DNA from: Congzhengia sp045635085
Lineage (GTDB): Bacteria > Bacillota > Clostridia > UBA1381 > UBA9506
Direction: 5' to 3'
Length of the DNA stretch: 64,000 nt
NCBI GenBank assembly: GCA_045635085.1
Contig: JAZRBM010000017.1
Span: 58,381 to 122,380, forward strand
The notes below the pieces were generated by a model. The model worked only from the letters and a program-made list of their open reading frames with translations. It had not been told where the DNA came from and did not search any database. This document shows positions 26,296 to 34,784 of the stretch, one piece after another. Position numbers and translations under genes: made by a program. Position 1 is the stretch's first letter. The number at the start of each line of letters is the position of its first letter.

Positions 26296-27144
26296 GTGTT
26301 TGAGATAATCAGGAAAAAAGAACTCACTTCATCAGTTGTGTTGATGGAAATAATGGCACCATTAGTTGCAAAAAGCGCACAACCCGGACAGTTTATAATT
26401 TTAAGAGTCGACGATGCGGGCGAAAGAGTTCCCTTTACTATAGCGGATTACAATAAAGATAAAGGCACCGTTACGATTATTTTTCAGATTGTAGGTGCAA
26501 CAACAGAAAAACTCTCAAGAAAACAAGAAGGCGAGCACATTTTAGATTTTGTCGGACCGTTAGGCCGAGCAACACAGACAGAAGGCCTTAAAAAGGTCGC
26601 AGTTGTAGGCGGCGGTGTTGGTTGTGCCATCGCATACCCTGTTGCAAAAAAACTGCACGAGCAGGGCGCATGCGTTCACGCAATCGTGGGCTTTAGAAAT
26701 AAGGATTTAGTTATACTAAAAGACGAGTTTTCGCGCGTAAGCTCAAAGCTTGTCGTTATGTCTGACGATGGCTCAGCAGGAGAAAAAGGACTGGTTACCG
26801 ACGCTTTAAAAAAGCTTATAGAAGAGGGCAACGAGTACGATGAAGTTATCGCAATCGGGCCTTTGGTTATGATGAAGTTTGTGAGCTTGCTCACTAAAGA
26901 ATACGGCATCAAAACCGTAGTTTCTATGAACCCTATTATGATTGACGGAACAGGAATGTGTGGCGGCTGCAGACTCACTGTTGGCGGAAAAACAATGTTT
27001 GCGTGTGTTGACGGACCTGAATTTGACGGTCATTTAGTTGATTTTGACGAAGCGATGGATAGAAGCTCTATGTATAAAGATTTTGAGAGGTGTGCACATG
27101 ATGCGTGTAACCTTTTGAACAAGGAGGCAGAAAAAAATGGCTAA
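26296..27144 (+). CDS. nfnA: NADH-dependent ferredoxin:NADP+ oxidoreductase subunit A (NfnA)
   Basis: The small subunit of the electron-bifurcating transhydrogenase, which drives ferredoxin and NAD+ reduction or the reverse using NADPH. The 282-aa protein has a ferredoxin reductase fold: FAD-binding RVPFTIADY near residues 46-54, NAD-binding VGGGVGCAIAYPVAKKL near 107-123, and a [2Fe-2S] site near the C-terminus (MCGGCRLTV, plus a Cys in MFACVDGPEFDGH). GTG 26296 follows AGGAAGG. Its end overlaps nfnB by 8 bases. Similar proteins are annotated as dihydroorotate dehydrogenase electron-transfer subunits, but the fused context with nfnB is decisive. Confidence 0.94.
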   Translation: MFEIIRKKELTSSVVLMEIMAPLVAKSAQPGQFIILRVDDAGERVPFTIADYNKDKGTVTIIFQIVGATTEKLSRKQEGEHILDFVGPLGRATQTEGLKKVAVVGGGVGCAIAYPVAKKLHEQGACVHAIVGFRNKDLVILKDEFSRVSSKLVVMSDDGSAGEKGLVTDALKKLIEEGNEYDEVIAIGPLVMMKFVSLLTKEYGIKTVVSMNPIMIDGTGMCGGCRLTVGGKTMFACVDGPEFDGHLVDFDEAMDRSSMYKDFERCAHDACNLLNKEAEKNG

Positions 27145-28528
27145 TATGTCACCAATGAAAAATCCGATGCCTCACCAGAAAGCAGATGTAAGAAATAAAA
27201 ATTTTAACGAGGTAGCTCTCGGCTACACTGAGGAAATGGCGGTTGATGAGGCAAAAAGATGCTTAAGCTGTAAGCACAAACCCTGTGTTTCAGGTTGTCC
27301 TGTGGGAGTCAATATCCCCGACTTTATTGAAAGAGTCGCAGAGGGCGACTTTTTAGGGGCGTATGAAATCATCACAAAATCAAACTCGCTTCCTGCTGTT
27401 TGCGGCAGAGTTTGTCCGCAGGAGACACAATGTGAGAAAAAATGTGTGCGCGGTATAAAAGGCGAACCTGTTGCAATCGGTCGCTTAGAGCGGTTTGTGG
27501 CAGATTATTACAACAAAAACTCAGGCCAAAAACCTAAAAAGCCAACCTCAAACGGTCACAGAGTTGCGATTGTAGGCTCGGGCCCGTCAGGACTTGCGTG
27601 TGCAGGAGATTTGGCAAAGCTCGGCTATGAGGTTACAGTTTTTGAAGCGCTGCACCTGGCAGGCGGCGTTTTAGTTTACGGAATACCTGAGTTTCGTTTG
27701 CCAAAACAAATTGTTGAAAAAGAAATAAACACACTAAAAGCGCTTGGCGTAAACATCGAAACAAATGTTGTTATAGGTAAATCGCTTTCGGTTGACGAGC
27801 TTTTAGAAGACGGCTTTGAGGCGGTGTTTATTGCATCGGGTGCAGGTCTTCCCAGATTTATGGGAATTCCTGGCGAAAACTTAAAAGGCGTCTATTCTGC
27901 AAACGAATTTTTAACAAGGGTAAACCTTATGAAAGCATATAAACCCGATAGCGACACGCCGATTAAAAGGGCAAAAAGGGTCGCAGTTGTAGGCGGTGGC
28001 AATGTTGCTATGGATGCGGCAAGGTCTGCAAAGCGTCTGGGTGCGCAGGAGGTTTATATCGTATACCGACGTTCAGAAGAAGAGCTTCCTGCAAGATACG
28101 AGGAAGTCGAACATGCCAAGGAAGAGGGTATAATCTTTAAGCTTTTGACAAATCCTATAGAAATTATTGCAGACGAAAACCGCTTCGTTTGCGGTATGAA
28201 ATGTGTCGAAATGGAGCTGGGTGAGCCTGATGCTTCCGGAAGACGCAGACCCGCTCCAAAGGAAAATTCAGAATTTACAATAGATGTTGACTGTGTAATC
28301 ATGTCTATAGGCACATCGCCAAACCCGTTAATCAAGTCGACGACAGAGGGATTAAAAACGCAGACGTGGGGCGGAATAATAGTAGATGAAGAAACCGGCA
28401 AAACCTCAAGAGAGGGAGTTTATGCAGGTGGTGATGCCGTAACTGGTGCAGCAACTGTAATTTTGGCTATGGGTGCAGGAAAAACCGCCGCAAAGTCGAT
28501 TGATGAGTATATTATGTCGAAGAAATAG
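27137..28528 (+). CDS. nfnB: NADPH-dependent oxidoreductase subunit NfnB (GltD-like, bifurcating)
   Basis: The large subunit with the bifurcating FAD, NADPH site and two [4Fe-4S] clusters. The 463-aa protein has an N-terminal Cys-rich domain (CLSCKHKPCVSGCP near residues 41-54 and CGRVCPQETQCEKKC near 90-104), then two Rossmann motifs: VAIVGSGPSGLACAGDLAKLGY for FAD and VAVVGGGNVAMDAARSAKRLG for NADPH. Glutamate synthase small subunits look similar, yet the adjacent nfnA and the lack of a gltB make NfnB the best call. With Rnf in the same window it links the NADH, ferredoxin and NADPH pools. Confidence 0.94.
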   Translation: MANMSPMKNPMPHQKADVRNKNFNEVALGYTEEMAVDEAKRCLSCKHKPCVSGCPVGVNIPDFIERVAEGDFLGAYEIITKSNSLPAVCGRVCPQETQCEKKCVRGIKGEPVAIGRLERFVADYYNKNSGQKPKKPTSNGHRVAIVGSGPSGLACAGDLAKLGYEVTVFEALHLAGGVLVYGIPEFRLPKQIVEKEINTLKALGVNIETNVVIGKSLSVDELLEDGFEAVFIASGAGLPRFMGIPGENLKGVYSANEFLTRVNLMKAYKPDSDTPIKRAKRVAVVGGGNVAMDAARSAKRLGAQEVYIVYRRSEEELPARYEEVEHAKEEGIIFKLLTNPIEIIADENRFVCGMKCVEMELGEPDASGRRRPAPKENSEFTIDVDCVIMSIGTSPNPLIKSTTEGLKTQTWGGIIVDEETGKTSREGVYAGGDAVTGAATVILAMGAGKTAAKSIDEYIMSKK

Positions 28529-28540
28529 ATAAAAAAACAG

Positions 28541-28569
28541 TTGAAATACCATGCCTTATATGGTATACT
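28541..28569 (+). promoter_or_regulatory. Promoter of the SRP RNA gene
   Basis: TTGAAA at 28541-28546, 17-base spacer, TATACT at 28564-28569; predicted start near 28577. Confidence 0.8.
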
Positions 28570-28576
28570 ATATAAA

Positions 28577-28740
28577 AGGGGCTTAGCCCTTGAAATTTTA
28601 GCGTTCTACGCGTAAGCGTTGTCGGCCGGGAACCGTACAACTTGTGTACGTGAACCTCGTCAGGTGGGGAACCAAGCAGCGATAAGCGATTGCATGAGTG
28701 TGATGCGGCTCCTCCCGGTGTGAACGCTGCATTTTACTGC
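28577..28740 (+). ncRNA. ffs: Signal recognition particle RNA (4.5S/scRNA)
   Basis: Contains the conserved SRP helix-8 core GTCAGG, then GGGAACC, then AAGCAGC at about 28659-28680, the Ffh-binding symmetric and asymmetric loops. Outer strands pair: GCGTTC at 28601-28606 with GAACGC at 28722-28727, and CCGGGA (from 28626) with TCCCGG (28713-28718). It has its own promoter and a terminator at 28759-28779, and lies directly before dnaX, its usual place in Firmicutes. The 5' and 3' ends are estimates, and whether a full Alu domain is present is unclear. The Ffh partner is encoded at 47941-49272. Confidence 0.88.
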
Positions 28741-28758
28741 GAATTCGCGGTATTTATG

Positions 28759-28779
28759 GCCGCCTTGGGCGGCTTTTTT
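28759..28779 (+). terminator. Terminator of the SRP RNA gene
   Basis: GCCGCC-TTG-GGCGGC followed by TTTTTT. Any dnaX transcription from the ffs promoter would have to read through it. Confidence 0.85.
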
Positions 28780-28802
28780 GATAAAATACAGGAGGGAATG
28801 CT

Positions 28803-30428
28803 GTGGCATATCAGGCGTTATACAGACGTTTCAGACCGTTGGTCTTTGACGATGTGGTTGGGCAAAACCACATAACAAAAACGTTAAAAAATCAGATTAT
28901 GAACGCATCGTGCGCTCACGCATACCTTTTTTGCGGAACGCGCGGCACAGGCAAGACTTCAACTGCCAAGATTTTAGCTCGTGCAGTAAACTGTCTTGAC
29001 CCTCAAAACGGCAACCCCTGTAATGAGTGCAAAGTGTGCAAGGGACTACTTGACGAGTCGATTTTAGACGTAATAGAGCTTGACGGTGCATCAAAAAACA
29101 AGGTTGAAAATATACGCGAAATTATTGATGACGTTATGTTTTTGCCAAGCGTGGCAAAGAAAAAAGTCTATATTATAGACGAGGTCCATATGGTTACGCA
29201 GCAGGCATTTAACGCCCTTTTAAAAACACTTGAAGAGCCGCCTGCCCATGTTATGTTTATCCTTGCTACGACAGAGCTTAACAAGGTGCCGATAACCGTG
29301 CTTTCGCGTTGTCAGCAGTTTGATTTCAGAAGAATTACCAACAAGGACATAGCAGACAGAATGGGAGAAATTCTGACCTCTGAGGGCATAACCTATGACG
29401 ACGGGGCGCTCTCGCTCATTGCCGAGCTCGGTGACGGGTCGATGCGTGACTCCCTTTCGGTTTTGGATAAATGTGTGGGTGCGATTGACGGACATTTGTC
29501 GTATGATACGGTAACAAATGTGACGGGAATTGCCGACAATGATGCCCTGTACGATTTGGCAAGGGCAGTAGCAGAGGGAAACACATCGCTTGCACTTATA
29601 AAAATTGACGAAATTATAGAAAAAGGCAAGGAAATCGGGCTTTTTGCAGAAAGACTTATAAAATATCTGCGAGATATTTTAATGGTAAAAATCACTAAAA
29701 ATCCCGAAACCTTTTTAAATACATCGGAAGAAAATGCAAAGAGAATTGAGGAGCTTGCCAAGATTTTTTCAAACGAGCGACTGCTTCGCTCAATTGATTT
29801 GTTAAATGACGCTTATGCAAAAAGCAGAAATGCGACATTTGTGCGTACAACGTATGAAATGGCGCTTGTTAAAATGTGCGAGCCTGACACAGAGGATACG
29901 CGCCTTGCGTTAATTGACAGGATAAACGTTTTGGAAGATGCGCTTGCCGGAGGGGAATTTAAAGCAGTAGATAAAGAGACAAAGACTCAAAAAAGCGAAG
30001 AAATCTCCAAAGAAAAGGAAAAAGAACCCCAAAAACCGGCAGAAGAAAAACCAAAAGATAATAAAAATAGCAAAATAAAAGATGCGCACGACAAAAAAGA
30101 GACATCAGATGATATTGACTGGCCCGAAATTATTAATTACATCAGGTCGCATGGCGGAATGCCACTTTATCCGCATCTTGTAAACACAAGAGCAAAAATG
30201 ATAAACGGAAAGTTTTGCATAATATTTAAAGAAAGCGTTGCAATGTCAAAAAGCATTGTGGCAAAGGCATCGAACATTATGCAAATCAAGACAGCAATAA
30301 AAGAGGTCACGAAAAACGAACCAGAGGTAGTGTGCGTTACGCCTAAAGAAATAGGCGAAGAAGCAGAGGACCCCTTAAAAAGGCTGGAAGAACTCAGCAA
30401 AACTCATTCTGAAATACAGTTTATATAG
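28803..30428 (+). CDS. dnaX: DNA polymerase III subunits gamma and tau (DnaX)
   Basis: The clamp-loader ATPase that also joins the replicase to the helicase. The 541-aa protein starts MAYQALYRRFRP, has Walker A GTRGTGKTST (about residues 45-54), a four-Cys zinc module (CLDPQNGNPCNECKVC), the Walker B VYIIDEVHM near 122-130, SRC sensor 1, and domain III to about residue 360. A Lys/Glu-rich linker at about 385-440 leads to a short tau C-terminal domain. GTG 28803 follows AGGAGGG by 7 bases. An ATG four bases earlier is out of frame. Confidence 0.96.
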   Translation: MAYQALYRRFRPLVFDDVVGQNHITKTLKNQIMNASCAHAYLFCGTRGTGKTSTAKILARAVNCLDPQNGNPCNECKVCKGLLDESILDVIELDGASKNKVENIREIIDDVMFLPSVAKKKVYIIDEVHMVTQQAFNALLKTLEEPPAHVMFILATTELNKVPITVLSRCQQFDFRRITNKDIADRMGEILTSEGITYDDGALSLIAELGDGSMRDSLSVLDKCVGAIDGHLSYDTVTNVTGIADNDALYDLARAVAEGNTSLALIKIDEIIEKGKEIGLFAERLIKYLRDILMVKITKNPETFLNTSEENAKRIEELAKIFSNERLLRSIDLLNDAYAKSRNATFVRTTYEMALVKMCEPDTEDTRLALIDRINVLEDALAGGEFKAVDKETKTQKSEEISKEKEKEPQKPAEEKPKDNKNSKIKDAHDKKETSDDIDWPEIINYIRSHGGMPLYPHLVNTRAKMINGKFCIIFKESVAMSKSIVAKASNIMQIKTAIKEVTKNEPEVVCVTPKEIGEEAEDPLKRLEELSKTHSEIQFI

Positions 30429-30445
30429 TTAGGAGAACAGCTAAG

Positions 30446-30790
30446 ATGGCAAAAGGAAACAAATTCACAGGTGGCGGAAATCACAAGATGAACACAGCTA
30501 TGCGTCAGGTACAGATGATGCAGGAAGAAATGGCAAGAGTTCAGCAGGAAATAGAAGAAAAAGAAATTGAAACATCTGCCGGCGGTGGCAAGGTTAAAGT
30601 AAAAATGCGCGGAACAAAAGAAATTACAAAAATCACAATCGCGCCTGAAATAGTTGACCCTGATGATACAGAAATGTTAGAGGACTTGGTCATGGTTGCT
30701 GTAAACGACGCAATCAAGCAGATTGAGGCAGAAGCCGAAGAAGGAATGAGCGCAATCACAGGGGGCCTTAATATTCCAGGGTTATTCTAA
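30446..30790 (+). CDS. Nucleoid-associated protein, YbaB/EbfC family
   Basis: A 114-aa small DNA-binding protein that dimerises into a tweezer-like fold. Family marks are the Gln/Met-rich first helix (MQEEMARVQQEIEEKEIETSAGGG pattern near residues 25-48), the conserved G-x-V-x-V-x-MxG strand pair and the PDDTEMLEDLV helix. Met- and Gly-rich N-terminus is usual. TAGGAGA lies upstream. dnaX-ybaB linkage is widespread, but recR, the usual third gene, is not here. Confidence 0.93.
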   Translation: MAKGNKFTGGGNHKMNTAMRQVQMMQEEMARVQQEIEEKEIETSAGGGKVKVKMRGTKEITKITIAPEIVDPDDTEMLEDLVMVAVNDAIKQIEAEAEEGMSAITGGLNIPGLF

Positions 30791-30803
30791 GGAGCAGTTC
30801 CGG

Positions 30804-31913
30804 ATGAAAGTTTTAATTCTTTCCGTCCCTGCAGGTGGCGGACATTTGCAAACGGCAAAGGCACTGAACGAATTTCTTTGCCAACAAGTAAATACAGAGT
30901 GTGGGATTTTAGATATAGCAGAAAACGTAAACGATAGATTAGCACAGCTTTTGTCGGAGAGCTATCTTTTTGCAAGTCAGCACCTTGTCAAGGGATACAG
31001 ATTTGTATATAACAAGATGGATAGACGCACAAAGAAAAGATTTACCGCAACATCTAAGATGCTTTATAAGGTCTGCGGAAAAAAACTGTTAAAATATATA
31101 CAAGAGTTTGAGCCAGAGGTTATAGTATCGACGCACGTTTTTGCTACTATCGTTTTAAATCTTCTTTCTAAAAAGCATAAATTACGCGCAAAAATAATAT
31201 CTATTGTTACGGACTTTACCGTCCATCCCATGTGGGAGCAAACAACATCGGATTACTATATTATTGCCTCAGAAAACTTAACTCCGGTAGCATTAAAAAA
31301 GCTTGGCACAGCAGAAAATGTGTTGCCTCTAGGCATACCGATAAAGGAAGAATTTTCCCGTAAAATATCACAGGAAGAGGCAAGAGAGCGTCTTGGGATT
31401 TTAGATAAATTTACTGTTTTGATTATGATGGGTTCCATGGGATATGCGAATGCACCCGTTGACCTGATTAAAGAGCTTGAAACATTAGATGACGATTTTT
31501 CAATTGTTGCCGTTTGCGGAAATAATGAAAAGCTTAAAAAGGAGCTAAAGGCTTTAAAAACACAAAAAGAGCTTGTTGTTTATGGCTTTTGTGATAATAT
31601 TTCGCTTTTGATGGACGCTTGCGACTGCATAATAACAAAGCCGGGCGGTCTTTCTACATCAGAGGCGATGGCAAAGGGGATACCGATTATTTTGACAAAC
31701 CCCATCCCCGGCCAGGAAGAAAGAAATCAGGAATTTATGGAAAGCAATGGCGTTGCGATTGGCTTAAGCAAAGAATTTACTGCATCAAAGGCAGTGTCAG
31801 AGCTTATAAACAATCCCGAGGTCAAAGCAAAGCTTTTAGAAAATATAAAAAGACTTGCCAAACCCTATTCAACACACGATTTGGCTAATCTTATATATAA
31901 AATTATGGAATAA
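30804..31913 (+). CDS. Glycosyltransferase of the MGDG-synthase/UgtP family, 369 aa
   Basis: A GT-B enzyme probably adding sugar to diacylglycerol (glycolipid or lipoteichoic-acid anchor) at the membrane surface. The N-terminal domain has the family's VPAGGGHLQTAKAL (about residues 8-21) and the IVTDFTVHPMW segment near 135-146; the C-terminal GT28-type domain has CDCIITKPGGLSTSEAMAKGIP and GQEERNQEF, the UDP-sugar site. It starts 13 bases after ybaB, in the slot where recR often sits. MurG was considered but the N-terminal motif differs. The sugar and acceptor are inferred from family only. Confidence 0.85.
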   Translation: MKVLILSVPAGGGHLQTAKALNEFLCQQVNTECGILDIAENVNDRLAQLLSESYLFASQHLVKGYRFVYNKMDRRTKKRFTATSKMLYKVCGKKLLKYIQEFEPEVIVSTHVFATIVLNLLSKKHKLRAKIISIVTDFTVHPMWEQTTSDYYIIASENLTPVALKKLGTAENVLPLGIPIKEEFSRKISQEEARERLGILDKFTVLIMMGSMGYANAPVDLIKELETLDDDFSIVAVCGNNEKLKKELKALKTQKELVVYGFCDNISLLMDACDCIITKPGGLSTSEAMAKGIPIILTNPIPGQEERNQEFMESNGVAIGLSKEFTASKAVSELINNPEVKAKLLENIKRLAKPYSTHDLANLIYKIME

Positions 31914-31941
31914 ATCACTCTTTATGAAAGGATGAGATGTT

Positions 31942-32271
31942 ATGAAACTGGTTTTTTCTATTGTTAGCAATGAGGATGGAAGCGTTGTTATGAAAGAGCT
32001 TAATAAAGAAGGCTTTTCAGTAACAAAAATGGCATCGACAGGCGGATTTTTAAGAGTGGGTAATGTGACCCTTTTAGTAGGTACAGAGGAAGAAAACGTT
32101 GAAAAGGTAATTGGGATAATATCTAAATTCAGCGCAAAGCGCAAGCAGATTGTTTTCTCCAGTGAACCGTACATAGGGGCAAGTGCAGGATATGTGTCAC
32201 TCCCTGCCGAAGTAGAGGTGGGCGGTGCTACAATATTTGTAATTGATGTAGAAAGATTTGAGAAAATCTGA
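31942..32271 (+). CDS. darA: Cyclic-di-AMP receptor DarA (PstA/YaaQ, PII-like)
   Basis: A 109-aa trimeric PII-like protein that binds c-di-AMP. Typical segments are the LNKEGFSVTKMASTGGFLRVGNVTLLVG strand-loop-strand (the TGGFL Gly-rich turn is ligand-binding) and EENVEKVIGII. ATG follows GAAAGGATGAG. The end overlaps the next gene in a TGATG arrangement. The darA-holB-ricT order matches the yaaQ-holB-yaaT order of Bacillus. Confidence 0.93.
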   Translation: MKLVFSIVSNEDGSVVMKELNKEGFSVTKMASTGGFLRVGNVTLLVGTEEENVEKVIGIISKFSAKRKQIVFSSEPYIGASAGYVSLPAEVEVGGATIFVIDVERFEKI

Positions 32272-33257
32272 TGAGTTTTTCAAAGCTTTATGGCCACGAA
32301 ACCATTAAAAACAGTCTGGCAAACCAGATTGAGCGCAAAAGAATATCCAATGCCTACATTTTTGAAGGAATTGAAGGTGTAGGCAAAAAGCTGTGCGCGC
32401 AAATATTTGCCAAGGCGCTTGTCTGTAATGGCGATGAGGTGCCCTGTAACAGATGTTCTGTGTGTTATCAGGCGGATGCACACACCTTGCCTGATATAGT
32501 GACGCTCATTAAAGATGCGGATAAAACGCAGATAGGCGTAGACAATGTGCGTGAGCAGATAATCAAAGAGGTCTATCTAAAGCCAAGATTTTCAAAAAGA
32601 AAGGTTTTTATAATAGATAATGGCGATATTTTAAGCACAGAGGCACAAAATGCGTTGCTCAAGGTTTTAGAAGAGCCACCATCGTACGTTACTTTTATAA
32701 TCTGTGTTACGTCAAAGGAAAAGCTTTTGCCGACTGTTTTGTCGCGCAGTCAGACTGTGTCGTTTTTTCCCTTACCAACTGATGTAGTGGAAAGGTATTT
32801 AAAAGAAAATATGCCTGACTGTGAGGATATAAACCTTTTTGCCAAGCTCTCAAGAGGGAGCATAGGTATGGCAAAAGAGCTTTCTTCGGACAGCGCAAAG
32901 AAAGAGCGTATAGAAAAAGGGATTTTTAATCTTATAAATTTAAAGAAAAACGCTCTTGCCATCAGGCAGATGGTGGACTTTTTAACAGAGGAAAAAGAAA
33001 ACATATCAGAGATTATAGAGTTTTGTCAGGCATTTCTTCGTGATTGCGTGTTTTTAAAGACAGATGTGGAAGAGAGCATTATTTTTACAAATAAACTTTC
33101 TGATATGAAGCAATTTTCTCAAAATTTAACAAAGAAGAAGCTTATTCGTGCTTTTGATAAACTAAACGAATTAAAAATTTCACTCAGGCAAAATTTGAAT
33201 TTTAACGCAACGGTATCAGAAACCGTAATGCGTGTATGGGAGGAACTCCATGACTAA
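32271..33257 (+). CDS. holB: DNA polymerase III subunit delta' (HolB)
   Basis: A clamp-loader subunit related to DnaX, 328 aa. It shows YIFEGIEGVGKK (a Walker-A-like loop, GxxGxGKK, residues about 24-36), a CNRCSVCYQ zinc-module half, KVFIIDNGDILSTEAQNALLKVLEEPP (Walker-B region with Asp-Asn in place of DEAD), and the LSRSQ sensor. As in other delta' proteins the ATPase is probably inactive. Starts on the darA stop (TGATG) and overlaps ricT by 8 bases. Confidence 0.93.
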   Translation: MSFSKLYGHETIKNSLANQIERKRISNAYIFEGIEGVGKKLCAQIFAKALVCNGDEVPCNRCSVCYQADAHTLPDIVTLIKDADKTQIGVDNVREQIIKEVYLKPRFSKRKVFIIDNGDILSTEAQNALLKVLEEPPSYVTFIICVTSKEKLLPTVLSRSQTVSFFPLPTDVVERYLKENMPDCEDINLFAKLSRGSIGMAKELSSDSAKKERIEKGIFNLINLKKNALAIRQMVDFLTEEKENISEIIEFCQAFLRDCVFLKTDVEESIIFTNKLSDMKQFSQNLTKKKLIRAFDKLNELKISLRQNLNFNATVSETVMRVWEELHD

Positions 33258-34128
33258 AGTAGTGGGCATAAGATTTAAGCCCGTAGGTAAAATCTATTAC
33301 TTCAATCCTGAAGATATTAACCTTGTACCCGATGACGGTGTTATTGTTGAGACAACACGAGGTATCGAGTACGGCACGGTTGTTCTTGTGGATAAGGAAA
33401 TAGACGAAAAAGAATTTAATATGCCGATTAAAAGCATTTTAAGAAAGGCAACAGATGCAGATCTTAAAACGGCAGAGGAAAATAAAAAACGTGCCAAAGA
33501 AGCATACAATATATGCCTTGAAAAAATTGAGGCAAATAATCTTGAAATGAATCTGGTAGACGTTGAATATACCTTTGACAGGAGTAAGGTTTTGTTTTAC
33601 TTTACTGCTGACGGCAGAGTTGACTTCAGACAGCTGGTTAAGGATTTAGCAGCAGTATTCAGAACGCGTATTGAGCTCAGGCAGATAGGTGTTCGTGACG
33701 AAGCAAAGCTTTTAGGAGGCTTTGGCATTTGCGGAAGACAGCTTTGCTGCTCACGTTTTTTGGGAGATTTTGAGCCTGTGTCTATCAAAATGGCAAAGGA
33801 ACAGTCACTGTCTTTAAATCCCACAAAAATCTCAGGAACCTGCGGCAGACTTATGTGCTGTTTAAAATACGAACAGGATGCATATGAAGAATTACTCAAA
33901 AAAGCGCCTAACGTCGGGGCCTTGGTCGACACGCCGATGGGACGAGGAACAGTTATATCATCGCATCTTTTAAAGGGCGTTGTATCTGTCAAGATGGACT
34001 CAGAAGACACGGTTGTTAATGATTTTAAGGTAGATGATATTGTAATTATTAAAAACACACACCGCACAGTACAGAATAAAGAAGAAATCGACGCTAAAGA
34101 GTTAGCAGAATTAGAAAAAGACTTATAG
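33250..34128 (+). CDS. ricT: PSP1-domain regulatory iron-sulfur protein RicT (YaaT)
   Basis: The PSP1-domain subunit of the RicA-RicF-RicT (YmcA-YlbF-YaaT) complex, which in Bacillus affects mRNA processing by RNase Y and sporulation phosphorelay. The 292-aa protein has the PSP1 domain in the first 115 residues and the family's Cys pairs GICGRQLCCSRFL and GTCGRLMCCLKYEQ near residues 160-200, ligands for [4Fe-4S]. ATG 33250 has GGGAGGAAC upstream; an in-frame ATG at 33232 is inside holB and lacks a site. Confidence 0.94.
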   Translation: MTKVVGIRFKPVGKIYYFNPEDINLVPDDGVIVETTRGIEYGTVVLVDKEIDEKEFNMPIKSILRKATDADLKTAEENKKRAKEAYNICLEKIEANNLEMNLVDVEYTFDRSKVLFYFTADGRVDFRQLVKDLAAVFRTRIELRQIGVRDEAKLLGGFGICGRQLCCSRFLGDFEPVSIKMAKEQSLSLNPTKISGTCGRLMCCLKYEQDAYEELLKKAPNVGALVDTPMGRGTVISSHLLKGVVSVKMDSEDTVVNDFKVDDIVIIKNTHRTVQNKEEIDAKELAELEKDL

Positions 34129-34138
34129 GAGGATAAAA

Positions 34139-34456
34139 ATGGCAGCACTGACAGAAAGAGACGTTTTAATATATCGTGAAAAACCGCTGCTTCGTGACGG
34201 AAACACATTATATTACGGCGATTTTAACGAAAATTTTATAGTAAGATTTACAATTTTAGAAACAGAAAAGGTAAATGACCTTGATATGGCGAGGAAAGTA
34301 ATCATCGAGCTTTTAGAAAAAAATGGCGACGATATATCAACAGCAAGGCTCACAAAAAAGGCAGAGCGTACAAGTATGTGGGCAGCGCTCGATATCGGTA
34401 TTTACTGGCTTGAAGACATTTTAGAGATGGAAAAAGAGTTTTTGAAAAATTCATAA
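34139..34456 (+). CDS. Hypothetical protein downstream of ricT, 105 aa
   Basis: I do not recognise the family. It is a soluble alpha/beta-looking protein with YREKPLLRDGNTLYYGDF and FIVRFTILETEKVNDLDMARKVIIELL segments and an amphipathic C-terminal helix ending in EMEKEFLKNS, with no signal peptide and no Cys. TAGGAGG stands 7 bases before the ATG. It lies 10 bases after ricT and just before a strong terminator, so it is the last gene of the ffs-dnaX-ricT gene series. Confidence 0.8.
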   Translation: MAALTERDVLIYREKPLLRDGNTLYYGDFNENFIVRFTILETEKVNDLDMARKVIIELLEKNGDDISTARLTKKAERTSMWAALDIGIYWLEDILEMEKEFLKNS

Positions 34457-34503
34457 TAAAAACGAGTTGTAGCAAGAATGAACCGCTACAACTCGTTTTT
34501 ATT
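34455..34503. terminator. Bidirectional terminator between ricT operon and rubredoxin
   Basis: A perfect 19-bp stem (34455-34473 and 34485-34503, core AACGAGTTGTAGC) with an 11-base loop and T/A tracts on both sides. Confidence 0.9.
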
Positions 34504-34516
34504 ATATGCTTATTTT

Positions 34517-34675
34517 TTATTCTTCTTCAAATGCGTCCTTTCCAAGACCGCAAACAGGACATACCCAATCTTCGGGCACATCTTCCCAGGCTGTACCTGG
34601 TGCAACTCCGTTATCGGGGTCGCCAACTTGCGGGTCATAAACATAACCGCAAGGACAAACGAATTTATTCATCAT
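34517..34675 (-). CDS. Rubredoxin with a shortened first Cys knuckle, 52 aa
   Basis: A one-iron electron carrier that reduces peroxide- and oxygen-scavenging enzymes. It reads KFVCPCGYVYDP, then GDPDNGVAPGTAWEDVPEDW, then VCPVCGLGKDAFEEE. The second knuckle is the normal CPVCG. The first is C-P-C-G, one residue short of the usual CxxCG. Two adjacent ATGs (34675, 34672) are possible; AGAAGG fits either. It follows the reverse rubrerythrin on the same strand, its likely partner, about 110 bases downstream. Confidence 0.88.
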   Translation of the reverse strand: MMNKFVCPCGYVYDPQVGDPDNGVAPGTAWEDVPEDWVCPVCGLGKDAFEEE

Positions 34676-34784
34676 ATTTTCCTTCTTTCTTAATTATTAA
34701 TAGAGCATTATAGCTTATTATATCCATAAAACCGATTTATATTACAACAAAGGCTCCGTTAACTACAGCGCTTTTTTGTTTATT

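Noticed and set aside
28690..28875. 61-codon open frame over the SRP RNA and dnaX start
   Set aside because: It overlaps the conserved SRP RNA core and its terminator.
33597..34208. 203-codon open frame antisense to ricT
   Set aside because: Shadow of ricT; rich in Ser and Cys from the reverse of charged codons, no ribosome site.
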